DNA from: Limisphaerales bacterium
Lineage (GTDB): Bacteria > Verrucomicrobiota > Verrucomicrobiae > Limisphaerales > UBA11358
DNA: 5,972 nt
Assembly (NCBI GenBank): GCA_003152145.1
Contig: PLZL01000207.1
Location: forward strand, 2,130 to 8,101
Reading direction: 5' to 3'
Shown here: piece by piece, positions 1 to 5,972 of the stretch
Position numbering within the stretch: position 1 is the stretch's first letter
How the letters are laid out: each line of letters begins with the position of its first letter
Position numbers and translations under genes: made by a program
The notes under the pieces: model-generated
Databases searched by the model: none
Seen by the model: the letters and a program-made list of their open reading frames with translations, nothing else
Told to the model about the DNA's origin: nothing

Positions 1-2
1 TG

Positions 3-455
3 CAGGCGCGCGGCTTCAAGCAGAAAGACTACGCGAAATATCATCCGAGCGGCGCGATTGGCCGCGCGATGCTGCTCAAGGTTGGCGACATCATGCGCAC
101 GGGCAATCGAAACGCCACCGCGGATGAAAATTTGACGGTCAAGGAGGCGCTGTTCGTGATGACACGCGCCAAGTCTGGCAGTTTGAGCGTGGTCAACGCG
201 CGCGGCAAACTCGCAGGTATCTTTACCGACGGCGATTTCCGCCGTCATATGGCGGGTGATGAAAGTCTGCTTTCACGGGCGCTGAAAAAAGTGATGACGC
301 GAAATCCCATCTGCATCCGCGACGATGCGCTGGCCACCGAAGCGCTGAAAGTTTTCAACGAGCGGAACATTGACGATTTGGTCGTCGTGAATGCCAAACG
401 CGAGCCGGTGGGCCTGGTGGATTCGCAGGATTTGCCGAAGTTGAAAATCGTCTAG
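3..455 (+). CDS. kdsD: KdsD/KpsF-type arabinose-5-phosphate isomerase, C-terminal part (5' end outside window)
   Basis: The visible part is the end of the SIS isomerase domain followed by a pair of CBS domains. The frame is open from base 3, well before the first ATG at 69, so that ATG is internal. The first residues include HPSGAIGR (about bases 54-77), matching the HPGGALGR signature around the conserved C-terminal histidine of the SIS active site. It is followed by LLKVGDIM, the usual entry to CBS1 (about 81-250). CBS2 runs from VMTRNP (about 291) to VDSQDL (about 440), and the protein stops soon after, as the family does. Known role: interconversion of ribulose-5-phosphate and arabinose-5-phosphate, the first step of Kdo synthesis, in the cytosol. 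The gene converges on the minus-strand glycan genes, so it is not in their operon. A KpsF or GutQ paralogue is possible; the SIS domain upstream would decide. Confidence 0.9.
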   Translation, partial: QARGFKQKDYAKYHPSGAIGRAMLLKVGDIMRTGNRNATADENLTVKEALFVMTRAKSGSLSVVNARGKLAGIFTDGDFRRHMAGDESLLSRALKKVMTRNPICIRDDALATEALKVFNERNIDDLVVVNAKREPVGLVDSQDLPKLKIV

Positions 456-477
456 GAACCTCATCCTGGGGACGCCA

Positions 478-496
478 AGGCGCGCTGTTTGCGCCT
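478..496. terminator. Small hairpin between convergent genes, possible weak bidirectional terminator
   Basis: AGGCGC (478-483) and GCGCCT (491-496) form a perfect six-base stem around a seven-base loop. The hairpin lies 22 bases after the isomerase stop and 3 bases after the methyltransferase stop, where a shared terminator would be expected. There is no T tract on either side, so it does not meet the usual intrinsic-terminator pattern. The assignment rests mainly on position. Confidence 0.3.
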
Positions 497-499
497 GAT

Positions 500-1195
500 T
501 CAAGCCTGATAGATTACAAGGTTCGATTTCCAAGGCCCGACTCCGATTCCCGAATAAACAACCGCCGGTTGGCGGGTTCCGGGCCACATTGTCCGGATAT
601 CCGCGGCAGAAATGTAATTCAAATTTTCTTCATGCGACCAGTAATCGTAGCGGGTGTTGCGAAGCAGCCGGCGAAACCATGGTTTTGGCAGATAGTGGAT
701 CATGGGCAGGCAAGTGTGTGATTCAACGGGGAAGCCCCGGTTGGGCACCGCCAAAAAACGGCGCGGAGCGACCCGGCACATCTCGGCAATGAACCTTCCC
801 TGGCACAACCGCGAACCAACATGCTCAAGCACCGCATTGCTATAAACAATGTCGAAGGCATTGTCATCAAAAGGGAGCGGATCGCCGGCCAGAACCCGGA
901 CATGGCGCACCCCGGGATAGGCGGCCAGAATCGCCTTGCCATCGGTCAGGCTGGCGCAAGTCAGGTTTTCCCGATAGGGGTAGAGCTGCTCAATCATATT
1001 TGCCTCGATGCCGGTGTCATCACTGGTGCCAACGTCCAGAACGCGATCTTGTGGTCTGGGCTGCATTGTTTGCAGGAAGATTTCATGCACCCGCCGCCGG
1101 GCGACGGTTGAAATGCGTCGGGCAAAACCCATTTTCCCGGTGTGCTGGTAATAGCTCTCATCCACTGTCCCCCGATGGTTGGAAGGATCGCTCAT
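500..1195 (-). CDS. Class I SAM-dependent methyltransferase (Methyltransf_11-like)
   Basis: This 231-residue cytosolic protein has a Rossmann-type SAM methyltransferase core. Motif I is RVLDVGTSDD (residues 51-60), preceded by a helical stretch with basic residues. The post-motif region LPFDDNAFDIVYSNAVLEHV (107-126) matches the PFDDNSFD..V..VLEH pattern of Methyltransf_11. MCRVAPRRFLAVPN (139-152) corresponds to the strand after the 'LKPGG' position. Motif I is unusual: the second glycine of GxG is serine (G56, T57, S58). No membrane segment or signal peptide is seen. The ATG overlaps the stop of the upstream fusion gene by four bases (ATGA) with no recognisable Shine-Dalgarno, so translational coupling is likely and supports this start. 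It is the last gene of the minus-strand cluster. Its acceptor (sugar, lipid or small molecule) cannot be read from sequence. Family is confident, function is not. Confidence 0.85.
   Translation of the reverse strand: MSDPSNHRGTVDESYYQHTGKMGFARRISTVARRRVHEIFLQTMQPRPQDRVLDVGTSDDTGIEANMIEQLYPYRENLTCASLTDGKAILAAYPGVRHVRVLAGDPLPFDDNAFDIVYSNAVLEHVGSRLCQGRFIAEMCRVAPRRFLAVPNRGFPVESHTCLPMIHYLPKPWFRRLLRNTRYDYWSHEENLNYISAADIRTMWPGTRQPAVVYSGIGVGPWKSNLVIYQA
1192..1195 (-). promoter_or_regulatory. ATGA start/stop overlap (translational coupling)
   Basis: The ATG of the methyltransferase (1195-1193) overlaps the TGA of the fusion gene (1194-1192). The preceding bases contain no AGGAG-like site, so initiation probably depends on ribosomes ending the upstream gene. 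Confidence 0.7.
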
Positions 1196-2769
1196 GGCTT
1201 ATGATTTGCGGCTGGTTCGGTCTCCTGCCTCTGCCCGACAACTTTCATGGGATCAATTTTTGAAAATCGCAACCTCGTAAGGGCAACCAACCAGGTCAAC
1301 GGATCACGCCACATTCGCACCTTTTTCCCTTCCTTGAAGGAGCGCGAACGGTAATTTACCGGCAATTCGACTGGACAATAACCCTTGCGGATGAGTTTAA
1401 TGAGTAGTTCGAAATCGAAGTCAAAACGATTGCACTCAAATTCCAGCCCGGAAAGACAATCCCGGCGGAAAACCTTGAACATGGTAAAAGGATCGCGCAG
1501 TCGTTGCCGGAACAGCACATTGATCAGTGTCGCAAAAAACCAGTGCCCAAGATTCAGGAACAAACTCAAGCCCAGTTGTCCGGTGAATTGGCGCATCTTC
1601 AAAACGTTGCGCCCGCCATGCCTGGAACCGAGAACAAATGCGCTGCGTCCAGCAACCAGGTGTTCCAGCAATGCATCGTAATCTTCCAGGTCGTATTCCA
1701 GGTCGGCGTCCTGGATCAACACATAATCTCCGGAAGCCGCCTTGAAACCTGCTCGCACGGCATGGCCCTTGCCGTGCGGTTGATCTTCCAAAATCAGCTT
1801 CACTTTCGGATGGTCCTGGAATTTGAGAGCAACTTCGCGGGTGCCATCGGTGGAGTTGCTCTCCACCACGACGATTTCCATCTGGAGGCCGGCCATGTCC
1901 TTGCGAAGAAGGGATTCCATTAAGGTGCCGAATGTCTTCGCCTCGTTGAACGCCGGAATGACTACCGAAAGCACTGGTTGTGGCCGCAATTCTGTTTTTC
2001 GGGAAAAAATCATTGTTCCGCTGGCAGCATTGATGTCTTTTTGGCCAGCTTGGATAATTATCTCGCGGAATCCTGATTTGAAGAGCGCTGTTTGGATGGT
2101 TTGACGGTCGAAATAAGTCAGACGCCCGGCTTTGAATTCGTTCGCGTTTTGCCGCATGAAACGGACGGACCATGAGTCAATCGAAGGCGTGGCAATCATC
2201 AGCGTGCCGCCGGGTTTGAGCAAGCGATGGATTTCCCGCAGAAATTCGAGGGGTGATTTGTCATGCTCAATCACATCGGAAACGACACAGAGGTCAAACT
2301 GCTCCGACGCCAGACCTGCCTGTTGCAATTCCCCGCACGACACTTTGCCATTTTTCAGGCGTTGCTGCGCTATTTTACAGGCGTCAGGCGAATATTCGAT
2401 GCCAGTGACCTGCCAGCCAGCGGCTTCCGCCAGAACCAGAAAATCACCGTCGCCACACCCGACTTCAAGCAGCCGTCCGGTTTCAAAACCATGGTAGCGC
2501 CGGATCTCCGAAAGGAATAATCTGGCCGCAGCCTGTTTGGCTTTGCTGACGACAATGCGTCCGGCTTCGTTGTCGCCGCCCGGAAAATTATTCGTGCCGT
2601 GAATCCGGGCCAATTCATCGTCGCCCGGCTGTGGATTCAGAAATACCAGCCCGCAATCGTCGCAACGAACCACCCGGTGACCGTAATTTGAAAAAAGATA
2701 GTAAACCCTCATGCCGTTGCAGACATGGCAGGTTTTGACCAATTGCCCTTCTTGTGATTCACAGCTCAT
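1192..2769 (-). CDS. Zinc-ribbon + SAM methyltransferase + GT2 glycosyltransferase fusion
   Basis: This 525-residue protein has three parts. Residues 14-39 carry two CxxC pairs (C14/C17 and C36/C39), a zinc-ribbon seen at the start of many glycan-cluster methyltransferases, ending in GLVFLNPQP. Residues about 98-255 are a class I SAM methyltransferase with motif I LLEVGCGDGDF (100-110), an acidic residue at E125 and SDVIEH (164-169), then a LLKPGG turn (183-188). Residues about 266-505 are a GT2 domain of the dolichyl/polyprenyl-phosphate sugar synthase type: LSVVIPAFNE (267-276), ESNSTDGT (303-310), DAD metal-binding motif (354-356), RDPFTMFKVFRRD (425-437) and RFDFDFELLIK (448-458). A hydrophobic stretch at about 399-420 may associate with the membrane. 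The GT2 part probably loads a sugar on a lipid carrier; the methyltransferase substrate is unknown. The gene overlaps both neighbours by four bases. Domain calls are strong; the joint reaction is inferred. Confidence 0.9.
   Translation of the reverse strand: MSCESQEGQLVKTCHVCNGMRVYYLFSNYGHRVVRCDDCGLVFLNPQPGDDELARIHGTNNFPGGDNEAGRIVVSKAKQAAARLFLSEIRRYHGFETGRLLEVGCGDGDFLVLAEAAGWQVTGIEYSPDACKIAQQRLKNGKVSCGELQQAGLASEQFDLCVVSDVIEHDKSPLEFLREIHRLLKPGGTLMIATPSIDSWSVRFMRQNANEFKAGRLTYFDRQTIQTALFKSGFREIIIQAGQKDINAASGTMIFSRKTELRPQPVLSVVIPAFNEAKTFGTLMESLLRKDMAGLQMEIVVVESNSTDGTREVALKFQDHPKVKLILEDQPHGKGHAVRAGFKAASGDYVLIQDADLEYDLEDYDALLEHLVAGRSAFVLGSRHGGRNVLKMRQFTGQLGLSLFLNLGHWFFATLINVLFRQRLRDPFTMFKVFRRDCLSGLEFECNRFDFDFELLIKLIRKGYCPVELPVNYRSRSFKEGKKVRMWRDPLTWLVALTRLRFSKIDPMKVVGQRQETEPAANHKP
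1464..1732. repeat. Copy 1, left arm of duplicated glycosyltransferase segment
   Basis: This part of the intact fusion gene aligns in the same orientation with about 5320-5597. It covers GT2 residues about 346 to 435. In the overlapping peptide from VLIQDAD to RHGG, 34 of 37 residues are identical by hand count. Confidence 0.8.
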
Positions 2770-3025
2770 ACGGCTTTTTGATTAACTTTTTCTTTTTTCG
2801 CGTTCAAACCTGGCCGCCAGGCGCCGATCATTGCGAGCGCAATGACGCCACCCACTGAAATCCAAAACATGGAACAGGCCAGCCGCCAGTGACGGGGCCG
2901 GAAGACAAACTTGATGTGATAGTCGCCCGACTTGTCGAGATACACGCCTTTGAATGCGCGGTTGACCGTCAGAACATCCTTGCGTTCGTTGTTTGCCGTT
3001 ACCGTAAAATCCCTCGCCTGTCCCT
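2651..3025. repeat. Copy 1, right arm of duplicated segment
   Basis: This interval spans the fusion-gene 5' end and the YfhO-like gene 3' end. It aligns in the same orientation with 5595-5972. By hand count, 33 of the first 40 fusion-protein residues and 49 of 69 YfhO-like C-terminal residues are identical between copies. The similarity reaches the window edge, so the repeat probably extends further. Confidence 0.85.
2766..2769 (-). promoter_or_regulatory. ATGA start/stop overlap (translational coupling)
   Basis: The fusion-gene ATG (2769-2767) overlaps the TGA of the YfhO-like gene (2768-2766). Upstream is an A-rich stretch without a clear Shine-Dalgarno, which favours coupled re-initiation and supports this start. 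Confidence 0.7.
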
Positions 3026-5264
3026 CGGTGAGACAAACCACGCCCGGAGTGGGCGCGCGAACATCAAACTCCGTTGAATTGGGAAGCAGCCGGTAGTGGG
3101 TCGCCGACACCGTGTTTGCCTTCTTCGTGTCTTTCAACGCCTGCAAGCCGGGCTGTTTTATTATTTCGTCATGGGACAGGGAGATAAATGGCTGTTTGCC
3201 GCTTCCCAACAGTTGTTGCGCGAACTCTTCAGTGGAGGAATTGGTGGCCACTTTGTCCGAGAAAAACGCCCTCGGCCACGACTGCAAGTTTTCCAAGACC
3301 AGAAAATCGCTCCGATCGGTGATACGGAAACCGGGCCCACCTTTGATTTTGGAGTTGGGATAAGCCAGCAGATATTTGACATTAAGCAAGTTCAATAGGG
3401 GCTGCGCGGCCACTGGATTCACAATGCAGATCGCCCAACCTCCCGCTCCGCCGAATTCCACACCGGGAAAATTTCGGACCAGGTCAATATATTCGCCGTT
3501 GCTCAACGGCGCGCACGAGCGGATATCTTCTATGCCATATACTGCCGAATAATCGCCAACGAATATCCATCGCAACCCAACGACACGAAACGGACCGGAC
3601 TGATCAGTCTGTATCTTGTCAATGGCCCGGCTCGGGGCATTCAAGACGGCACGCGGACCCGGCAGCATCAGCAAATTCTCATTACCAGCGTTATAAAGCC
3701 CAAACCGAAAGTGGGGAATGAATCCCAAAATAATAATGCCCGCCCACCCAATCGCCGGTATCGGGCGATTCCGGGTCCATAGATATGTGAAAAGCAACGG
3801 CGCACCAATTCCTCCCGCCCCAACACATAGAAAATAGTTCCACGGAATAGGTTGAGGTGCAATTTCGAAGCGAAACACCAGAATGACCCCTATAAAAATC
3901 AACGCCAACCAAAGAAAATCAACCACCGCGCGCCGGAAATCATTCTCACGTGCCAGATATTTGAAGCCATAGGCGCTTTGAATCATAAGGTGGATGATCA
4001 GAAGAAAGGAAAAATCCGTGTCCGTATGCCCAACACGATTTAAAAGCGGAACTACCGCCAGAACCGCAGCCGGAACCCATCCAAAAACACATCCCCCCCA
4101 TAACATAATCGCCCCGCTGTTTACCAAAAAAAACGGTTCCCCCTTCAATTGCCGCCATTTCAACAAAGTAAGACTGCATCCCGCCAGCACCAAAAAACTG
4201 CTCCCCGGCGCGATTGCGTCCGAGGAAGCATTCATCCGAAGGAGCGAATAAAACACGTCATCAAACACACCAAACATTGTCGCGAATGGAAGTTGAGTGA
4301 CACGGATTTCTGAATGCACGGAATAAGCCCCACCCAATGCCGCGAAAAACGACAGCCACATCGGCGCTGTCAGCCCCAAAAATAGCATCGTCCCGATGCT
4401 CATGCGCCCGATTACCTTCGCCATGTTGGCAACCTTACTATACAGGACCAACGAATGGGTAATCGCAGCCAGATTCAATCCACCGATCAATACCACCGCC
4501 ACTTCAACATGCCCCGCATTGAAACAGGCAAAATTGACCATCAACCAGACCAAACCCCAACAAACATTCCGTCCCGTTCGCAAGTCGAGCCACCCAATTC
4601 CGGATAGCAAAATCCAAGGAGCATAGCAAAATACAAAAAAGACCGGGTGATTATCGATGAAGAAAAAAGCACCGCAATACGCAGCCAGCCCGGCGTAAAT
4701 CAAGGATATCGGATGGCTTCCCAACAACCGCAGGATCAGCAGGCCAAACCCGACGCAAAACATGAATTTGGCAACCACAAATTTGACATCCCAGGTTCCC
4801 GCTGATCCTCCTCCAAGGATGACTATCAGTTGGAGCGGATCCCCCAACATGGTCTCGTTCTGCCCAATAAGCGTGTCTCCCGCATGACCGTATCGGTTCC
4901 ACAACGGAAGTTCCCCATGCTCCAGCAGGCTGCGAGACGCGACAAATCCGACTGGAATTTCCCATGACATCATAGCCCCCGTATCGCTTCCATGCTGCCA
5001 CCGATATTGATATCCGACGGGATCCACTCCCGGAAGCAGCGGACTCCAATCATAAGCCAGCGTTCGCACACAGGTGGGGGAAGCGAAGCTTTTGCCGCAA
5101 AAGATGACCGGATAGCAGTTGATGACGACCGCCAACAAGGAAACAAGCACAATTGCCAGAATGGGATTCTGCGTGCCCCATTCTGAAACTCGATTCACAA
5201 ATCTCATCCCTTTGGGTTCTGAAGAGGATGCCGGTTTGAAGGCTTTGGTTTGGTCTAATTTCAT
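2766..5264 (-). CDS. YfhO-like polytopic membrane protein, putative GT-C glycosyltransferase
   Basis: At 832 residues this is close to the usual length of the YfhO family. After a hydrophilic N-terminus, a first membrane helix lies at about 35-55. A long extracytoplasmic-type loop follows with SDTGAMMSW (93-101) and the family-typical GELPLWNRYGHAGD (117-130). Roughly a dozen further hydrophobic segments lie between about 145 and 517. A soluble region follows with LLNLLNVKYLLAY (623-635) and ENLQSWPRAFF (658-668), both typical of YfhO. Next comes a beta-rich domain ending in GDYHIKFVFRPRHW (780-793), then a last helix at about 797-815 and a lysine-rich tail. YfhO proteins are proposed to transfer lipid-carried sugars outside the membrane; here the acceptor is unknown. 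D94 is a candidate catalytic or metal-binding residue by analogy with GT-C folds. The start shares its A with the stop of the upstream broken gene. M20 is an alternative start. Confidence 0.85.
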   Translation of the reverse strand: MKLDQTKAFKPASSSEPKGMRFVNRVSEWGTQNPILAIVLVSLLAVVINCYPVIFCGKSFASPTCVRTLAYDWSPLLPGVDPVGYQYRWQHGSDTGAMMSWEIPVGFVASRSLLEHGELPLWNRYGHAGDTLIGQNETMLGDPLQLIVILGGGSAGTWDVKFVVAKFMFCVGFGLLILRLLGSHPISLIYAGLAAYCGAFFFIDNHPVFFVFCYAPWILLSGIGWLDLRTGRNVCWGLVWLMVNFACFNAGHVEVAVVLIGGLNLAAITHSLVLYSKVANMAKVIGRMSIGTMLFLGLTAPMWLSFFAALGGAYSVHSEIRVTQLPFATMFGVFDDVFYSLLRMNASSDAIAPGSSFLVLAGCSLTLLKWRQLKGEPFFLVNSGAIMLWGGCVFGWVPAAVLAVVPLLNRVGHTDTDFSFLLIIHLMIQSAYGFKYLARENDFRRAVVDFLWLALIFIGVILVFRFEIAPQPIPWNYFLCVGAGGIGAPLLFTYLWTRNRPIPAIGWAGIIILGFIPHFRFGLYNAGNENLLMLPGPRAVLNAPSRAIDKIQTDQSGPFRVVGLRWIFVGDYSAVYGIEDIRSCAPLSNGEYIDLVRNFPGVEFGGAGGWAICIVNPVAAQPLLNLLNVKYLLAYPNSKIKGGPGFRITDRSDFLVLENLQSWPRAFFSDKVATNSSTEEFAQQLLGSGKQPFISLSHDEIIKQPGLQALKDTKKANTVSATHYRLLPNSTEFDVRAPTPGVVCLTEGQARDFTVTANNERKDVLTVNRAFKGVYLDKSGDYHIKFVFRPRHWRLACSMFWISVGGVIALAMIGAWRPGLNAKKEKVNQKAV

Positions 5265-5272
5265 CAGGCCTT
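5264..5272 (-). promoter_or_regulatory. TGATG overlap and weak Shine-Dalgarno at the YfhO-like start
   Basis: The stop TGA of the residual reading frame (5266-5264) shares its A with the ATG of the YfhO-like gene (5264-5262). An AAGG (5272-5269) lies only four bases before the ATG, closer than ideal. Re-initiation from the broken upstream gene is therefore plausible. Confidence 0.5.
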
Positions 5273-5713
5273 AATCGTCCCGTTGGAAATCTTAATTTTC
5301 TGCTGCAACAATGTCAAAACAAAGCCTGCCCGGTGTTTCTTTGAAGCCATAACCGGATTGCGAAGTCGCTGCAATAACAGCACGTTGATGAGGATTGAAA
5401 AGAACCAGTGACCGAGATTAAACAACAAGCTCAAACCATGCTGGGTGGTGAATTGTCGCACTTTCCAGACATAGCGCCCCCATGCCGGGCACCGAGAACG
5501 AATGCACTGCGTCCGGCAACCAGATGCTCCATCAATGCGTCGTAATCTTCGAGGTCGCATTCAAGGTCGGCATCTTGAATCAACACATCAATCTCCGCAA
5601 TCGTCGCAACGGACCACCCGGTGGCCGCAGGCTGAAAAAAGATAGTAGACCCTCACGCCTTTGCAGACATGGCATGTTTTGACCAGACGCCCTTCCTTCG
5701 ATTGACAGCTCAT
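5264..5713 (-). pseudogene. Broken second copy of the zinc-ribbon/methyltransferase/GT2 fusion gene
   Basis: The gene begins at ATG 5713-5711 and reads MSCQSKEGRLVKTCHVCKG with both CxxC pairs intact. After RCDDCGD it hits TGA at 5590-5588, giving 41 residues. The next bases code, in another frame, for VLIQDADLECDLEDYDALM and on to ARHGG, that is, the GT2 DxD region. A one-base loss in the C run at 5477-5481, relative to the intact copy, shifts the frame again into VRQFTTQHGLSLLFNLGHWF and QRLRNP. Similarity then fades and the frame stops at 5264. Compared with the intact gene, 921 bp are missing between CCG at 1730-1732 and CCG at 2651-2653. The loss includes the whole methyltransferase core and the GT2 N-terminus. 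The C-terminal roughly 90 residues are also gone. No active enzyme is expected, although the 41-residue zinc-ribbon peptide could still be made. Confidence 0.88.
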
Positions 5714-5972
5714 ATAATTTGATTCCATTAAGTCTTGCACTTTTTGCGTTCAAACCTGGTGCGAAAGGCTCTCATTGTGGCGAGCGCGATGACACTGCCC
5801 GCTGAAATCCAAAACCAGGCGCAAGACAGCAACCAGTAACGAGGGCGGTAGATAAACTCAATGTGATAGTCACCCGGCCTGTCGAGATACACACCTTTGA
5901 ACGCGCGATTGACCGTCAGAACTTCCTTGAGTTCGTTGTTCGCCTTTACCGTAAAATCTTTTGCCTGTCCTT
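5320..5972. repeat. Copy 2 of the tandem duplication (internally deleted)
   Basis: Bases about 5320-5597 correspond to 1464-1732, and 5595-5972 correspond to 2651-3025, in the same order and orientation. The two blocks are separated in copy 1 but fused here at CCG (5595-5597). Sequence identity is high but clearly not recent, with many substitutions and small indels in both arms. No inverted repeats or transposase flank the copy within the window. Confidence 0.8.
5728..5972 (-). CDS. Second YfhO-like membrane protein, C-terminal end (5' part outside window)
   Basis: The minus-strand frame is open from the window edge to TAA at 5730-5728, giving 80 residues. It reads GQAKDFTVKANNELKEVLTV, then NRAFKGVYLD, then GDYHIEFIYRPRYW, then a hydrophobic helix around FWISAGSVIALA. 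Over 69 aligned residues from GQA to the position of W817 in the intact neighbour, 49 are identical by hand count. It is therefore a diverged paralogue and not an assembly duplicate. Net one-base indel changes after the last helix give a different basic tail (RTRFERKKCKT) and an earlier stop. The gap to the broken fusion gene is 14 bases instead of a four-base overlap. Whether the rest of the gene is intact cannot be seen here. Confidence 0.8.
   Translation of the reverse strand, partial: GQAKDFTVKANNELKEVLTVNRAFKGVYLDRPGDYHIEFIYRPRYWLLSCAWFWISAGSVIALATMRAFRTRFERKKCKT

Noticed and set aside
1436..2173. A 245-codon minus-strand frame inside the fusion gene
   Set aside because: It overlaps the GT2/methyltransferase frame in another phase, shows no recognisable domain, and the true frame has clear catalytic motifs throughout.
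589..2520. Several plus-strand open frames of 60-140 codons opposite the minus-strand genes
   Set aside because: They are antisense to well-supported coding sequence, lack family motifs and have no convincing ribosome sites.
4126..4133. Run of eight A (eight T in the coding strand), a possible slippage or frameshift site
   Set aside because: The YfhO-like frame reads through without interruption (EPFFLVNSG), and nothing in the sequence suggests programmed shifting.
4651..5049. A 132-codon minus-strand frame inside the YfhO-like gene
   Set aside because: It lies in another phase of a gene whose membrane helices and family motifs are continuous through this interval.
5264..5560. A 98-codon frame taken as an independent small gene
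   Set aside because: From about residue 25 it matches the GT2 region of the intact fusion gene, and before that it is an out-of-phase reading of the same gene. It is part of the pseudogene.
5264..5972. Insertion-sequence origin for the duplicated segment
   Set aside because: No transposase, terminal inverted repeats or target-site duplication is visible. The deletion junction shows only three-base microhomology.

Overview
The window looks like a bacterial chromosome segment carrying cell-surface glycan genes, probably from a Gram-negative organism. The left edge holds the 3' end of a KdsD/KpsF-type arabinose-5-phosphate isomerase, an enzyme that feeds Kdo synthesis for lipopolysaccharide. 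The HPSGAIGR form of its signature, a mid-range base composition and YfhO-like genes would fit the Verrucomicrobia/Planctomycetes group. That placement is an impression from family knowledge and is not demonstrated here.

Layout: (1) 3-455, plus strand, the isomerase 3' end. (2) About 478-496, a small hairpin between convergent genes. (3) 500-5264, minus strand, three tightly coupled genes. In transcription order these are a large YfhO-like membrane protein (2766-5264), a zinc-ribbon/methyltransferase/GT2 glycosyltransferase fusion (1192-2769) and a stand-alone methyltransferase (500-1195). Both junctions are 4-base ATGA overlaps. (4) 5264-5972, minus strand, a second, diverged copy of the same gene pair. 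It consists of a broken methyltransferase/glycosyltransferase gene (5264-5713) and the 3' end of a second YfhO-like gene (5728-5972, running off the window).

Proposed joint role (inference): GT2 enzymes of the polyprenyl-phosphate type load a sugar onto a lipid carrier at the inner face of the membrane. YfhO-type GT-C proteins are thought to transfer such sugars to an acceptor on the outer face, as proposed for CsbB/YfhO in Firmicutes lipoteichoic acid glycosylation. The two methyltransferase modules could decorate the sugar or glycan. The sequence supports the families and the coupling, but not the substrate.

The most distinctive event is the tandem duplication. The upstream copy of the fusion gene lost 921 bp at a CCG microhomology, removing the methyltransferase and the first part of the GT2 domain. 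It then gained small frameshifts and lost its 3' end. The neighbouring second YfhO-like frame stays open as far as can be seen. No RNA genes, CRISPR array, insertion sequence or convincing promoter were found. There is no gene-free stretch longer than 300 bases.
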